A stretch of DNA of 7,648 bases, taken from Pseudomonadota bacterium (GTDB taxonomy: Bacteria > Pseudomonadota > Gammaproteobacteria > Steroidobacterales > Steroidobacteraceae). Under the pieces are notes generated by a model, which made no database searches, was not told where the DNA came from, and saw only the letters and a list, made by a program, of their open reading frames with translations. Shown one piece after another: positions 1 through 5,351 of this stretch. The stretch covers positions 1-7,648 of the forward strand of contig JAJYTX010000106.1 in the NCBI GenBank assembly GCA_021792815.1. The letters run 5' to 3'. Made by a program: the position numbers and the translations under genes. The first letter of the stretch is position 1; every line of letters begins with the position of its first letter.

Positions 1-2
1 CC

Positions 3-515
3 AACGTGCCGAAGTCCCGGATCGAAGGCTTCGAATCGTCGCTCACCTGGCTGCCGGTCGCGGGTCTCGTGACCCATGTGGATGCGACCTGGCTCGACAC
101 CCGGGTGCTGCAGTGGAACCCGGTGTCGAACGCCAGTCACTGGCCCACGGTGGTGCGCTTCAACGCCGCCGGAGAGCAGCTTGCCCAGGCGCCGAAGTGG
201 GAATTCGGCGGCCACATCGGCTATGAGAAGCCGATCAACACCTCGTTGAAGGCCGGCATCGATTTCGATGCCAACTACAAGGGTCCGACCTCCGGCAGCG
301 CGCTCGGGGTCGCCTACGCGACCGCCGGCTATACCCTGTGCAACGTGCGGCTGATGCTGGCCAACATCGACGACAGGTGGCGCGTCATGCTTTGGAGCCG
401 CAACGTCTTCAACAAGTACTACTACCCGGCGGCCTATGGCTTCATCAACGTGCCGTACGTGCGCACCGTGGGCATGCCGCGCACCGTGGGCGTGACGCTC
501 CAGTACCACTTCTGA
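3..515 (+). CDS. TonB-dependent receptor, C-terminal barrel end (5' partial)
   Basis: This is the end of an outer-membrane TonB-dependent receptor, the family that imports siderophores, vitamins, sugars or other bulky substrates using energy from TonB-ExbB-ExbD. Only about 170 residues are present. The reading frame is open to the left edge, so the GTG at position 6 is internal and the signal peptide, plug domain and most of the barrel lie outside the window. What is visible is alternating amphipathic beta strands rich in aromatic residues, a late WSRNVFNKYYYP segment (the usual 'N-x-F-(N/D)-x-x-Y' strand near the end of these receptors), then RTVGMPRTVGVTLQYHF with a terminal Phe, the signal recognised by the BAM assembly machinery. 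The substrate cannot be told from this fragment. The adjacent amidase hints at an amide-containing ligand, which is inference only. Confidence 0.88.
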   Translation, partial: NVPKSRIEGFESSLTWLPVAGLVTHVDATWLDTRVLQWNPVSNASHWPTVVRFNAAGEQLAQAPKWEFGGHIGYEKPINTSLKAGIDFDANYKGPTSGSALGVAYATAGYTLCNVRLMLANIDDRWRVMLWSRNVFNKYYYPAAYGFINVPYVRTVGMPRTVGVTLQYHF

Positions 516-629
516 GCGGTCCGGCGATGGTGAGACGTGCGTCATCGGTTCGCGCGCGCAGTGCGCCCCGGCACCGCGCGGTGGCCCGCGACGCGCACGG
601 CCTCGGGCCGCACTGTCGAAAGGAAGAGC
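516..629. other. Intergenic gap between receptor and amidase genes
   Basis: This 114-base gap is GC-rich and holds no convincing gene. It includes the 12-base palindrome CACCGCGCGGTG at 572-583 and, at its right end, the Shine-Dalgarno sequence of the amidase. No intrinsic terminator with a T-run is visible, so read-through from the receptor gene is possible. Confidence 0.5.
621..626 (+). promoter_or_regulatory. Ribosome binding site deciding the amidase start
   Basis: AGGAAG lies 3 bases before the ATG at 630 (AAAGGAAGAGC-ATG). The same frame is open back to a GTG at 537, but that start has no such site and would add 31 Arg-rich residues unlike the family's N-terminus, so 630 is preferred. 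Confidence 0.65.
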
Positions 630-2072
630 ATGAAACTCTCTGAATACGTGAACTACGACGCGCTCGGCCTCGCGGAACTGGTGAGAACCGGCCAGGTGAG
701 CGCCGAGGAACTGCGCGATACGGCGCTGCTCGCCATCGAGCAGGTCAATCCGAAGCTCAACGCGGTGATCGGCCTGACGCCCCTGGAGGCCGAGCGGGCC
801 CTGCGTGAACCGGGCCGCGAGGCGCCGTTTTCCGGCGTACCGTTCCTGATCAAGGACGTCGGCGCACATATGGCCAATGTGCCGAGCGAGCTCGGCTCGC
901 GTTACACCAAGGGATTGACCCCGCCGACCGACAGCGAGCTCGGCGCGCGCTTCAAGCGGGCCGGCGTGGTGACCGTGGGTCGCACCAACATTCCGGAATT
1001 CGGCGACAATGTCTCCACCGAACCGGTGCTGTACGGCGCGACGCGCAATCCCTGGAGCCTCGAGCACAGCACCGGCGGCTCGAGCGGCGGCGCCGCGGCC
1101 GCCGTGGCCGCCGGCATCGTGCCGATGGCCCACGCCAACGACGCCGGAGGCTCGATCCGCATACCGGCGGGCTGTTGCGGGCTGTTCGGCCTGAAGCCGA
1201 CCCGCGGGCGCAATCCGGCCGGCCCGGAATACGATGATCTCGCGTTCGGTTTCGGAGTCGAGCACGTGCTGACGCAGACGGTACGCGACAGCGCCGCGAT
1301 GCTCGATGCCACTCATGGCGCCGATGTCGGGGCGCGCTACCTGCTGCCCTCTCCCGAAACGAGCTACCTGAGCGCCTGCCAGCGCGATCCGCGGCGGCTG
1401 CGGATCGCCTTTTCCGTCAAAGCCCCCGAGGGTGGACCCGAAGTCGACCCCGTGTGCCGCGAGGCCGTGCTCGAGGCGGCCAAGCTCTGTGAAAGCCTCG
1501 GGCACGATGTCTTCGAAGCCAACCCGAGCATCAACGTGGATGAAATCGCGGCCATGCTCCGTGATGCGTTCGGGCCTTTCATGGCCGCGGCCTTCAAGTC
1601 ACTGGCCGCGGTCCTCGGCCGTGAGGTGACGGCCGAGGATGTCGAGGCCACGACCTGGGCGATGCTCAGCCACAGTGCGCGCATGAGCGCCACGGATCTC
1701 ACCCTGGCGTTCGGCACCGTCAATGCCGTCAGCCGCAGGCTCGGCGAGTTCTTCACGCGCTGCGACCTGTGGCTCTCGCCGATTCTGACGCGACCCACCG
1801 CGCGGCTCGGAGTGCTCAATGCCAACGAGAAAGGTCTCGATGCCACCCAGTGGGGCAGGAAGATCATGAGCTACGCGCCCTTTTGCGCGATGTTCAACGC
1901 CTCGGGCCAGCCCGCGATGTCGGTGCCTCTGCACCTGAGCCGCGACGGGCTGCCGATCGGCGTGCAGTTCGCGGCCCGGTTCGCCGATGAGAGCACGCTG
2001 TTCTCACTGGCCGGCCAGCTCGAGCGCGCCCGCCCGTGGCGGGAGCGCCGCCCGCCGGTGCGGGTGCAGTAG
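630..2072 (+). CDS. Amidase signature family hydrolase, NylA-like
   Basis: This 480-residue enzyme belongs to the amidase signature family, which hydrolyses amide bonds with a Ser-cisSer-Lys triad. The triad is intact: Lys75 in FLIKD, cis-Ser151 in GGSSGG, and nucleophile Ser175 in DAGGSIRIPA. The 24-residue Ser-Ser spacing equals that of mammalian FAAH (217/241). Downstream come GLFGLKPTRGR and, near the end, NASGQPAMSVPL and GLPIGVQFAA. From remembered sequences the best match is 6-aminohexanoate-cyclic-dimer hydrolase (NylA) and related bacterial amidases: shared features are EPVLYGATRNPW, the HANDAGGS(I/V)RIPA block and the length. It is less like GatA, and no gatB or gatC lies beside it. 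The N-terminus (MKLSEYVNYDALGLAELV) has no signal peptide, so it should be cytoplasmic. The true substrate is unknown; a nylon oligomer is not implied, since this family acts on many linear and cyclic amides. Confidence 0.93.
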   Translation: MKLSEYVNYDALGLAELVRTGQVSAEELRDTALLAIEQVNPKLNAVIGLTPLEAERALREPGREAPFSGVPFLIKDVGAHMANVPSELGSRYTKGLTPPTDSELGARFKRAGVVTVGRTNIPEFGDNVSTEPVLYGATRNPWSLEHSTGGSSGGAAAAVAAGIVPMAHANDAGGSIRIPAGCCGLFGLKPTRGRNPAGPEYDDLAFGFGVEHVLTQTVRDSAAMLDATHGADVGARYLLPSPETSYLSACQRDPRRLRIAFSVKAPEGGPEVDPVCREAVLEAAKLCESLGHDVFEANPSINVDEIAAMLRDAFGPFMAAAFKSLAAVLGREVTAEDVEATTWAMLSHSARMSATDLTLAFGTVNAVSRRLGEFFTRCDLWLSPILTRPTARLGVLNANEKGLDATQWGRKIMSYAPFCAMFNASGQPAMSVPLHLSRDGLPIGVQFAARFADESTLFSLAGQLERARPWRERRPPVRVQ

Positions 2073-2148
2073 ATCCCCGAAGACGGCCGTGCAACTCGAT
2101 ACGATGCACCCGCGCAGTGTCGCCTGGGGAGCAGGAACGTGACGATGC

Positions 2149-2171
2149 GTTACGGCATGATGTGCCGTAAC
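2149..2171. repeat. Perfect 9-bp inverted repeat (hairpin or operator)
   Basis: GTTACGGCA and TGCCGTAAC are exact reverse complements separated by the 5-base loop TGATG. The element starts 76 bases after the amidase stop and ends 48 bases before the preferred start of the deacetylase gene. No T-run follows it, so a classical intrinsic terminator is unlikely. It could be a weak terminator or attenuator, or a regulator-binding dyad ahead of the deacetylase gene. Confidence 0.6.
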
Positions 2172-2206
2172 CGGCGGCGCTGAGATGATCGGATGCAGTT
2201 TGAACC

Positions 2207-2212
2207 GGGAGC
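2207..2212 (+). promoter_or_regulatory. Ribosome binding site deciding the deacetylase start
   Basis: GGGAGC lies 7 bases before the ATG at 2220. An in-frame ATG at 2193 has no good purine-rich site upstream, and starting there would add nine residues (MQFEPGAQL) with no counterpart in HdaH-type enzymes. Confidence 0.55.
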
Positions 2213-2219
2213 GCAACTC

Positions 2220-3338
2220 ATGAGTGGTACGGGATTTTATTATTCGGAACGATGCTTTTGGCACTGCGTGGGTGTCCAGGCGCTGTTCGTGCCGGTGGAC
2301 GCCTGGGTACAGCCCACCTCGAGCGGCGCCGACACACCGGAGAGCAAGCGGCGCATCCTGGCGCTGCTCACCGCTTCCGGACTGCTCGAGCAGCTGGTCA
2401 CCTTGCCGGAGAGCAAGCTGCGCCCGGCCTCGATGGAAGATCTCCGGCGAGTGCACACGGAGCGGTACCTCAAGGAATTCAAGGAGACCAGCGACAAGGG
2501 TCCGGGCGATCTCGGCGATTTCGCGCCGTTCAGCAAAGGCGCCTTCGAAATCGCCCAGCTGTCCGCGGGCCTCGCGATCACCCTGCTCGAGGACGTCTGG
2601 ACCGGCAAGATCGGCAACGGCTACGCGCTGTGCCGTCCCGCCGGGCACCACTGCCTGCCGGACCGGCCGATGGGCTTCTGCCTGTTCGCCAACATCCCGA
2701 TCGCCATCGAAGCCCTGAAGGCGAAATACGGCGTGCAGCGGATCGCCGTCGTGGACTGGGATGTGCACCATGGCAACGGCACGCAGCACATCTATTACGG
2801 CCGCGGCGATGTGCTCAGCATCTCCCTGCACCAGGATCGCTGCTTTCCGCCCGGGTACAGCGGCGAGGACGAACGCGGCGAAGGCGCCGGCCTGGGCGCC
2901 AACATCAACATCCCGCTGCCGGCCGGCAGCGGCCATGAGACCTACCTCGCCGCCGTCCGCTCGATCGTCGTGCCGGCGCTCGAGCGCTTCCGTCCCGAGA
3001 TCATCGTGGTCGCGAGCGGGCTCGATGCGAACGCGGTCGATCCGCTGGCGCGACAGCTGCTGCATTCCGAGACCTTCCGGGAGATGACCCAGGTGGTGCT
3101 CGATGCGGCCCGGCGCCTGTGCGCCGGACGGCTCGCGGTGTGCCACGAAGGTGGATATGCCGAGGCGTACACCCCGTACGCCGGCCTCGCAATCGTCGAG
3201 GCGTTGAGCGGCGTACGCACCCGCATCGAGGATCCGTTCCTCGCCGTCTTCGAGCCGCAGCAGCCCCGGCCCACCATGATCGACTTCCAGCTGCAGTGGG
3301 TCGAGCGGCTGCGCCGGCATTTCGGCTTCGACGGCTGA
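2220..3338 (+). CDS. Histone deacetylase-like (class II type) zinc deacylase
   Basis: This 372-residue protein belongs to the zinc-dependent arginase/deacetylase superfamily and resembles bacterial HdaH (FB188) along its whole length of about 370 residues. The catalytic set is complete: His143-His144 in RPAGHHC, zinc ligands Asp181 and His183 in DWDVHHGNGTQ, Asp269 in SGLDANAVDPLA, and Tyr313 in CHEGGY. These sit one residue from the remembered HdaH positions 142/143, 180, 182, 268 and 312. MGFCLFAN and ISLHQDRCFPP are further family blocks. Such bacterial enzymes remove acetyl or other acyl groups from lysine, polyamines or small molecules; the physiological substrate cannot be read from sequence. 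Two mild departures are Leu268 where Phe is usual (GFDA) and Asn271 where Ser is usual. No signal peptide is seen, so the protein is cytoplasmic. It may be expressed with the amidase, but the 147-base gap holds an inverted repeat, so separate control is equally plausible. Confidence 0.94.
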   Translation: MSGTGFYYSERCFWHCVGVQALFVPVDAWVQPTSSGADTPESKRRILALLTASGLLEQLVTLPESKLRPASMEDLRRVHTERYLKEFKETSDKGPGDLGDFAPFSKGAFEIAQLSAGLAITLLEDVWTGKIGNGYALCRPAGHHCLPDRPMGFCLFANIPIAIEALKAKYGVQRIAVVDWDVHHGNGTQHIYYGRGDVLSISLHQDRCFPPGYSGEDERGEGAGLGANINIPLPAGSGHETYLAAVRSIVVPALERFRPEIIVVASGLDANAVDPLARQLLHSETFREMTQVVLDAARRLCAGRLAVCHEGGYAEAYTPYAGLAIVEALSGVRTRIEDPFLAVFEPQQPRPTMIDFQLQWVERLRRHFGFDG

Positions 3339-3395
3339 ATCGGCCGGCGTGGCCGGTCGCGAATCCCCGGCGCAGCGGCGATCCGCTCCCGCAGA

Positions 3396-3440
3396 GTCCT
3401 GTCCGCCGGCCTGATCATCGATCGGGCCCGCGGACAGGAC
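3396..3440. terminator. Large hairpin between convergent genes, possible bidirectional terminator
   Basis: Bases 3396-3415 pair with 3421-3440. The outer 11 pairs (GTCCTGTCCGC with GCGGACAGGAC) are perfect; then come one C-C mismatch, four G-C pairs, a T-G wobble and three more pairs, closing on a 5-base loop (CATCG). The position between two convergent stop codons (3338 and 3581) fits a bidirectional terminator. No T-run follows on either strand, so it may instead work as an mRNA-stabilising 3' hairpin, a Rho-associated end, or a dispersed palindromic (REP-like) element. Confidence 0.55.
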
Positions 3441-3455
3441 GGATGACGGCCGTCT

Positions 3456-3479
3456 CAGCGGCGATTGCACCAGCCGCTG
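3456..3479. repeat. Secondary 7-bp inverted repeat
   Basis: CAGCGGC (3456-3462) and GCCGCTG (3473-3479) are exact reverse complements around a 10-base loop, 15 bases beyond the large hairpin. It may add to transcription ending between the convergent genes, though a repeat this short can arise by chance in GC-rich DNA. Confidence 0.35.
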
Positions 3480-3580
3480 CGGCGCGCCTGCCGTTCCTGG
3501 TGTGTCCTCCGGATCCCCGCGCGGCGTCCGACGCTCAACACACGGTGACGGGTGCCGCCCTGCACACGTCGTGCGCGTCC

Positions 3581-4366
3581 CTATCCTCCGGTCTGTACGG
3601 CCAGCATGGAGACCGAGCCGCCCTCGAGGCCCTCGACCGGGAAGCGCAGCGGCTCTCCGGGCTGCCTCGCGCCCAGCACGTACAACAGCGGCAGATAGTG
3701 CTCCGGTGTCGGAACGGACAACAATGCGTCACGTCCGAGAGCCCGGTAATCGATCAGCGCCTCGATATCGCCGGACAGCGCCCTCTGTCGCACCTCGTTC
3801 TCGAACCGAACGGCCCAATCGTAGGGTTCGCGCGTCCGTCCGTCCCAGGCGTAGGCGCGCAGATTGTGCACGACGTTGCCACTGCCGACGAGCAGCACGC
3901 CCTCGGTGCGCAGCGGCGCGAGCCGCTGGCCGAGCTCATGATGAAACGCCGGCGGTCGCGTTGCATCGATGCTCAGCTGCACCACCGGCACGTCCGCCTC
4001 GGGATACAGGTGCGTGAGCACCCCCCAGGTGCCGTGATCGAGTCCCCACTCACCATCCAGCCCGACATCGAGCGGCGCGAGCAATCGAGCCACCCGCCGC
4101 GCCAATGCCGGGTCCCCGGGCGCCGGGTACCGGAACCGGAACAGCTCGTCAGGGAACCCCGAGAAATCATGGATCGTCCTCGGGAGGGCGTCGAGGGTGA
4201 CCCGGGTCGAGGGCACGTACCAGTGAGCGGAGATCGACAGCACGGCCGCCGGCCGCGGCACCTGGCGGCCGATACGCTTCCATGCCTCCGTGTAGGCGTT
4301 GCTCGCCAGCGCGTTGAGCGGAGAGCCGTGGCCGAGGAAGACCGCAGGCATCAGGTCATGCGACAT
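3581..4366 (-). CDS. ygiD: YgiD-like extradiol ring-cleavage dioxygenase (LigB/DODA family)
   Basis: This 261-residue protein resembles E. coli YgiD (4,5-DOPA extradiol dioxygenase) along nearly its whole length. Family blocks in order are PAVFLGHGSP, SISAHWY, TIHDFSGFP, WGLDHGTWGVL, VVQLSID, VGSGNVVHNLR, PTPEHYLPLLYVLGA and VEGLEGGSVSMLAVQ. The conserved histidines His13, His48, His167 and His223 are the probable metal ligands, and His111 in the DHGTWG block is a likely catalytic residue. Relatives open the ring of catechol-type substrates such as L-DOPA; E. coli YgiD carries zinc and its biological role is unclear, so the substrate here is not assigned. The ATG at 4366 is preceded by a GGAGGG ribosome site. 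There is no signal peptide, so the protein is cytosolic. It lies 114 bases downstream of dps on the same strand and may be co-transcribed with it. Confidence 0.93.
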   Translation of the reverse strand: MSHDLMPAVFLGHGSPLNALASNAYTEAWKRIGRQVPRPAAVLSISAHWYVPSTRVTLDALPRTIHDFSGFPDELFRFRYPAPGDPALARRVARLLAPLDVGLDGEWGLDHGTWGVLTHLYPEADVPVVQLSIDATRPPAFHHELGQRLAPLRTEGVLLVGSGNVVHNLRAYAWDGRTREPYDWAVRFENEVRQRALSGDIEALIDYRALGRDALLSVPTPEHYLPLLYVLGARQPGEPLRFPVEGLEGGSVSMLAVQTGG

Positions 4367-4480
4367 TCACACCCTCCGCCATCGTCCGCGTACCACTGAT
4401 CGAAGCACCGCCGGCGCCCGCCCGCGCCTGCGGACCGTTCCTCTGCGGCGAGCCGCCACCCTGAACGGCAGGGCCGGCGC
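4367..4480. other. Gap between dps and the YgiD-like gene
   Basis: These 114 bases separate two leftward genes. They contain a tight self-complementary stretch GCGGCGAGCCGC (4445-4456), 25 bases beyond the dps stop, which could form only a short stem. There is no T-run, so read-through from dps into the dioxygenase gene is plausible. No small gene is evident. Confidence 0.4.
4372..4377 (-). promoter_or_regulatory. Ribosome binding site of the YgiD-like gene
   Basis: Read on the minus strand this is GGAGGG, five bases before the ATG at 4366-4364. It supports that start codon over the internal ATG five codons further on. Confidence 0.6.
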
Positions 4481-4990
4481 CTACTCCGCGTGGCGTGTCG
4501 CCTCGTAGAGAAACCAGGTGCGCTGCTCGGCCTCGTCGATCCACACTTCGAGCAGACTGGCCGTGGCGACGTCTCCGTGCTCATCGCACAGACCATGGAG
4601 CTGACGCATCGAGGCGGCGAGCTGTTTGTTGTCCTCGCGCAGCTCGGCCAACATGTCGCGCGGCGTGACGAACGCAGCATCGTTGTCGCGCAACCGCTGC
4701 AGCTTCGCGACATGTCCGATCGAGCGCAGAGTGGTGCCGCCGAGTTTGCGCGCCCGTTCGGCGATCGGGTCGGCGATCGCGTGGATCTGCGTCGCCTGCT
4801 CGTCGAGCAGCAGGTGATAGTCCCGAAAATGCGGACCGGAGAGGTGCCAGTGGAAATTCTTGGTCTTGACATACAGTGCGAACACGTCGGCGAGCAGCGT
4901 CGTGAGCGCCGGCGGGATGTCGCGGGTCGCCTCCGGCGCAAGTCCAGAGGGCGTATCGAGAGCGGCAGTCTTTCTGGCCTGGTGGTCCAT
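4481..4990 (-). CDS. dps: Dps family mini-ferritin, DNA-protection protein
   Basis: This 169-residue protein is a Dps-type ferritin-like protein, a 12-mer that oxidises and stores iron using peroxide and shields DNA under starvation or oxidative stress. The intersubunit ferroxidase signature is complete: His47 in KTKNFHWHLSGPHF, His59 in the following YHLLLDEQ, then Asp74 and Glu78 in ADPIAERARKLGG. The spacings (12, 15 and 4) match Listeria Dps (H31, H43, D58, E62) and E. coli Dps (H51, H63, D78, E82). The N-terminal tail of about 24 residues before the first helix (MDHQARKTAALDTPSG) has a few basic residues and might contact DNA. The ATG at 4990 has a GAGGAG ribosome site. An in-frame ATG at 5008 has none, and starting there would put that site inside the gene. 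The leader contains an 18-base palindrome. It may be co-transcribed with the downstream dioxygenase gene. Confidence 0.94.
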   Translation of the reverse strand: MDHQARKTAALDTPSGLAPEATRDIPPALTTLLADVFALYVKTKNFHWHLSGPHFRDYHLLLDEQATQIHAIADPIAERARKLGGTTLRSIGHVAKLQRLRDNDAAFVTPRDMLAELREDNKQLAASMRQLHGLCDEHGDVATASLLEVWIDEAEQRTWFLYEATRHAE

Positions 4991-4998
4991 TGCACGAA

Positions 4999-5004
4999 TC
5001 CTCC
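4999..5004 (-). promoter_or_regulatory. Ribosome binding site deciding the dps start
   Basis: Read on the minus strand, GAGGAGGATT lies just upstream of the ATG at 4990; the core GGAGGA is 8 bases from it. Its presence downstream of the alternative ATG at 5008 argues against that longer start. Confidence 0.65.
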
Positions 5005-5015
5005 TCAATGCTCGA

Positions 5016-5033
5016 CCGGCGCGGCCGCGCCGG
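5016..5033. repeat. 18-bp perfect palindrome in the dps leader
   Basis: CCGGCGCGGCCGCGCCGG reads the same on both strands with no spacer. It sits 26 bases upstream of the dps start codon, just ahead of its ribosome site. It could be a dimer-binding operator or, in the mRNA, a stem next to the ribosome site. Its all-G/C composition makes chance occurrence easier here than in average DNA. Confidence 0.55.
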
Positions 5034-5048
5034 CCATACCGCCGGCTG

Positions 5049-5054
5049 ATTTTA
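5049..5054 (-). promoter_or_regulatory. Possible -10 box for dps
   Basis: The minus-strand sequence TAAAAT matches the TATAAT consensus at five of six positions and is one of the few AT-rich spots upstream of dps. No good -35 is seen at the right distance, so an activator-dependent or alternative-sigma promoter would be needed. If used, transcription would begin near 5042 and the palindrome at 5016-5033 would lie in the mRNA leader. Confidence 0.3.
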
Positions 5055-5150
5055 CCGCGCTGCGCCCGCTCATACGAGCTTCGCCATGCCGATGCGGCGG
5101 GTTTCGAGGCGCAGCATCCCCTCGCGCCGCTCGCCCGGCGCCGCCCACGG

Positions 5151-5173
5151 CCCGATCCGGGAGCCGGATCGGG
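5151..5173. repeat. Perfect 10-bp inverted repeat with 3-base loop
   Basis: CCCGATCCGG (5151-5160) and CCGGATCGGG (5164-5173) are exact reverse complements around GAG. The element lies well inside the divergent dps/CLC gap, about 160 bases from one start and 180 from the other. No T-run follows, so it is not a standard terminator. A regulator site or a structural barrier between the two promoters are options. Confidence 0.6.
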
Positions 5174-5291
5174 GAGGCTTCAGTGTCGGGCCGGCGGGCC
5201 ACCGCCCGGGCGATGCACCATCCGGACCATGAAGCGGCGGTGCGCAGGGTATCGGAGCGACGCGGAATATCGCAGCGCGCCTGGAGCTTAC

Positions 5292-5310
5292 TATCGTGTT
5301 GCGATATATT
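5292..5310 (+). promoter_or_regulatory. Probable CLC gene promoter -10 with overlapping dyad
   Basis: TATATT at 5305-5310 is a good -10 candidate 41 bases before the CLC start codon; the -35 position (near 5282-5287, TGGAGC) is poor. The dyad TATCG-TGTTG-CGATA (5292-5306) overlaps the -10, which is the layout expected of a repressor site. The calls rest on local sequence only. Confidence 0.35.
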
Positions 5311-5351
5311 TAGGTCATGTGCGACCCGTGCCGCCACCGCATCGCTGATTC

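Larger units (their letters stand above)
3339..3580. other. Intergenic region between convergent genes
   Basis: This 242-base stretch separates the rightward deacetylase gene from the leftward dioxygenase gene. I see no credible gene in it. It carries the strong hairpin at 3396-3440 and a smaller one at 3456-3479. A further short inverted repeat, CGGCC...GGCCG, follows the deacetylase stop at about 3341-3355. Confidence 0.6.
4991..5350. other. Divergent regulatory region between dps and the CLC gene
   Basis: This stretch of about 360 bases holds no credible gene. It should carry the promoters for leftward dps and the rightward CLC gene. Visible elements are the 18-base palindrome at 5016-5033, a TAAAAT-like box on the minus strand at 5049-5054, a perfect 10-bp hairpin at 5151-5173, a 5-bp dyad CGGGC/GCCCG at 5195-5208, and an AT-rich promoter-like patch with a small dyad at 5292-5310. 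The local AT-richness around 5287-5313 stands out against the GC-rich surroundings. Confidence 0.55.

Noticed and set aside
572..583. 12-bp palindrome CACCGCGCGGTG between receptor and amidase genes
   Set aside because: It is short, spacer-free and GC-rich, so likely by chance in this composition; nothing nearby supports a function.
537..629. An upstream GTG extending the amidase by 31 residues
   Set aside because: The extra residues are Arg/Thr-rich and unlike family N-termini, and the good ribosome site is just before the ATG at 630.
2004..3470. A 488-codon open frame on the minus strand lying over the deacetylase gene
   Set aside because: Its translation is rich in Arg, Ala, His, Gln and Asp with no recognisable domain, while the plus strand carries a complete deacetylase with all catalytic residues. 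Long antisense frames are common in GC-rich DNA.
3119..4399. A 426-codon plus-strand open frame running over the deacetylase end, the hairpin region and the YgiD-like gene
   Set aside because: It spans two well-supported genes in other frames and the intergenic hairpin, has low-complexity Arg/Pro-rich translation, and shows no domain.
4991..5008. An upstream ATG extending dps by six residues
   Set aside because: The GGAGGA ribosome site falls inside this extension and serves the ATG at 4990; no site precedes the longer start.
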